In this document: piece after piece, positions 57,986 through 58,009 of the stretch
Numbering within the stretch: position 1 is the first letter of the stretch
Layout of the letters: each line of letters opens with the position of its first letter
NCBI GenBank assembly: GCA_012295275.1
Contig: CM022668.1
Span: forward strand, 14,574,431-14,632,439
Source: Chrysomallon squamiferum
Taxonomy: Eukaryota; Mollusca; Gastropoda; Neomphalida; Peltospiridae
DNA: 58,009 bases
Direction: 5' to 3'
Translations under genes and position numbers: made by a program
The notes under the pieces: generated by a model
The model's input: only the letters and a program-made list of their open reading frames with translations
What the model was told of the DNA's origin: nothing
The model's database searches: none

Positions 57986-58009
57986 CTAGAATATAATTCG
58001 AAAAGTGTA

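Overview
The window looks like AT-rich, microsatellite-dense nuclear DNA of an invertebrate animal, most likely a mollusc. The reasons are GT-AG introns, AIG1/GIMAP-type GTPases, hAT and Tc1-like relics, and abundant (CT)n, (ATT)n, (TATC)n and (AC)n tracts. The taxon is an inference; no rRNA, tRNA or mitochondrial gene was found to fix it. Nothing supports bacterial or viral origin.

The only convincing protein-coding content is a GIMAP-like family. Gene 1 (+) has exon A (1441-1490), exon B (1868-1979) and a GTPase/coiled-coil exon C (2728-3935). Gene 2 (-) has exon C (50679-51838), exon B (55783-55957) and exon A (56482-56531). Further upstream gene 2 has two more tandem copies of the A+B block, with B shortened to 72 nt. 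A third exon C (36047-36743, +) is a frameshifted, truncated pseudogene. Intron phases agree across copies: A enters at phase 1 and leaves at 0, B enters at 0 and leaves at 1, C enters at 1. The A and B exons were deduced from splice signals, phase and conservation between copies.

Layout: 1-650 hAT 3' fragment and promoter-like tail; 650-1040 Tc1-like transposase relic (-); 1441-3935 gene 1; 4570-8735 minus-oriented ~1.1-kb repeats; 8750-37809 a long degenerate array of hAT C-terminal fragments alternating with promoter-like modules, ending with the pseudogene; 37810-38009 gap of 200 N; 38010-50600 ~1.1-kb tandem repeats (+), partly in a ~2.15-kb dimeric higher-order form; 50679-57985 gene 2 (-), whose large intron carries inverted hAT modules. 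The left end and right part are thus an imperfect inverted duplication.

The most interesting signals are these. (1) The central array repeatedly contains a leader ending in a mini-exon ATGGCTTCGG followed by a GTAAG donor. Its phase fits the GIMAP exons, so these look like orphan promoter/first-exon copies; the three intact ones all belong to the subclass with a TATA box. (2) A ~90-bp hairpin-rich element inserted three times with 14-, 9- and 11-bp target-site duplications, apparently a very small SINE-like retroposon. (3) Tandem exon duplication at the 5' side of gene 2.
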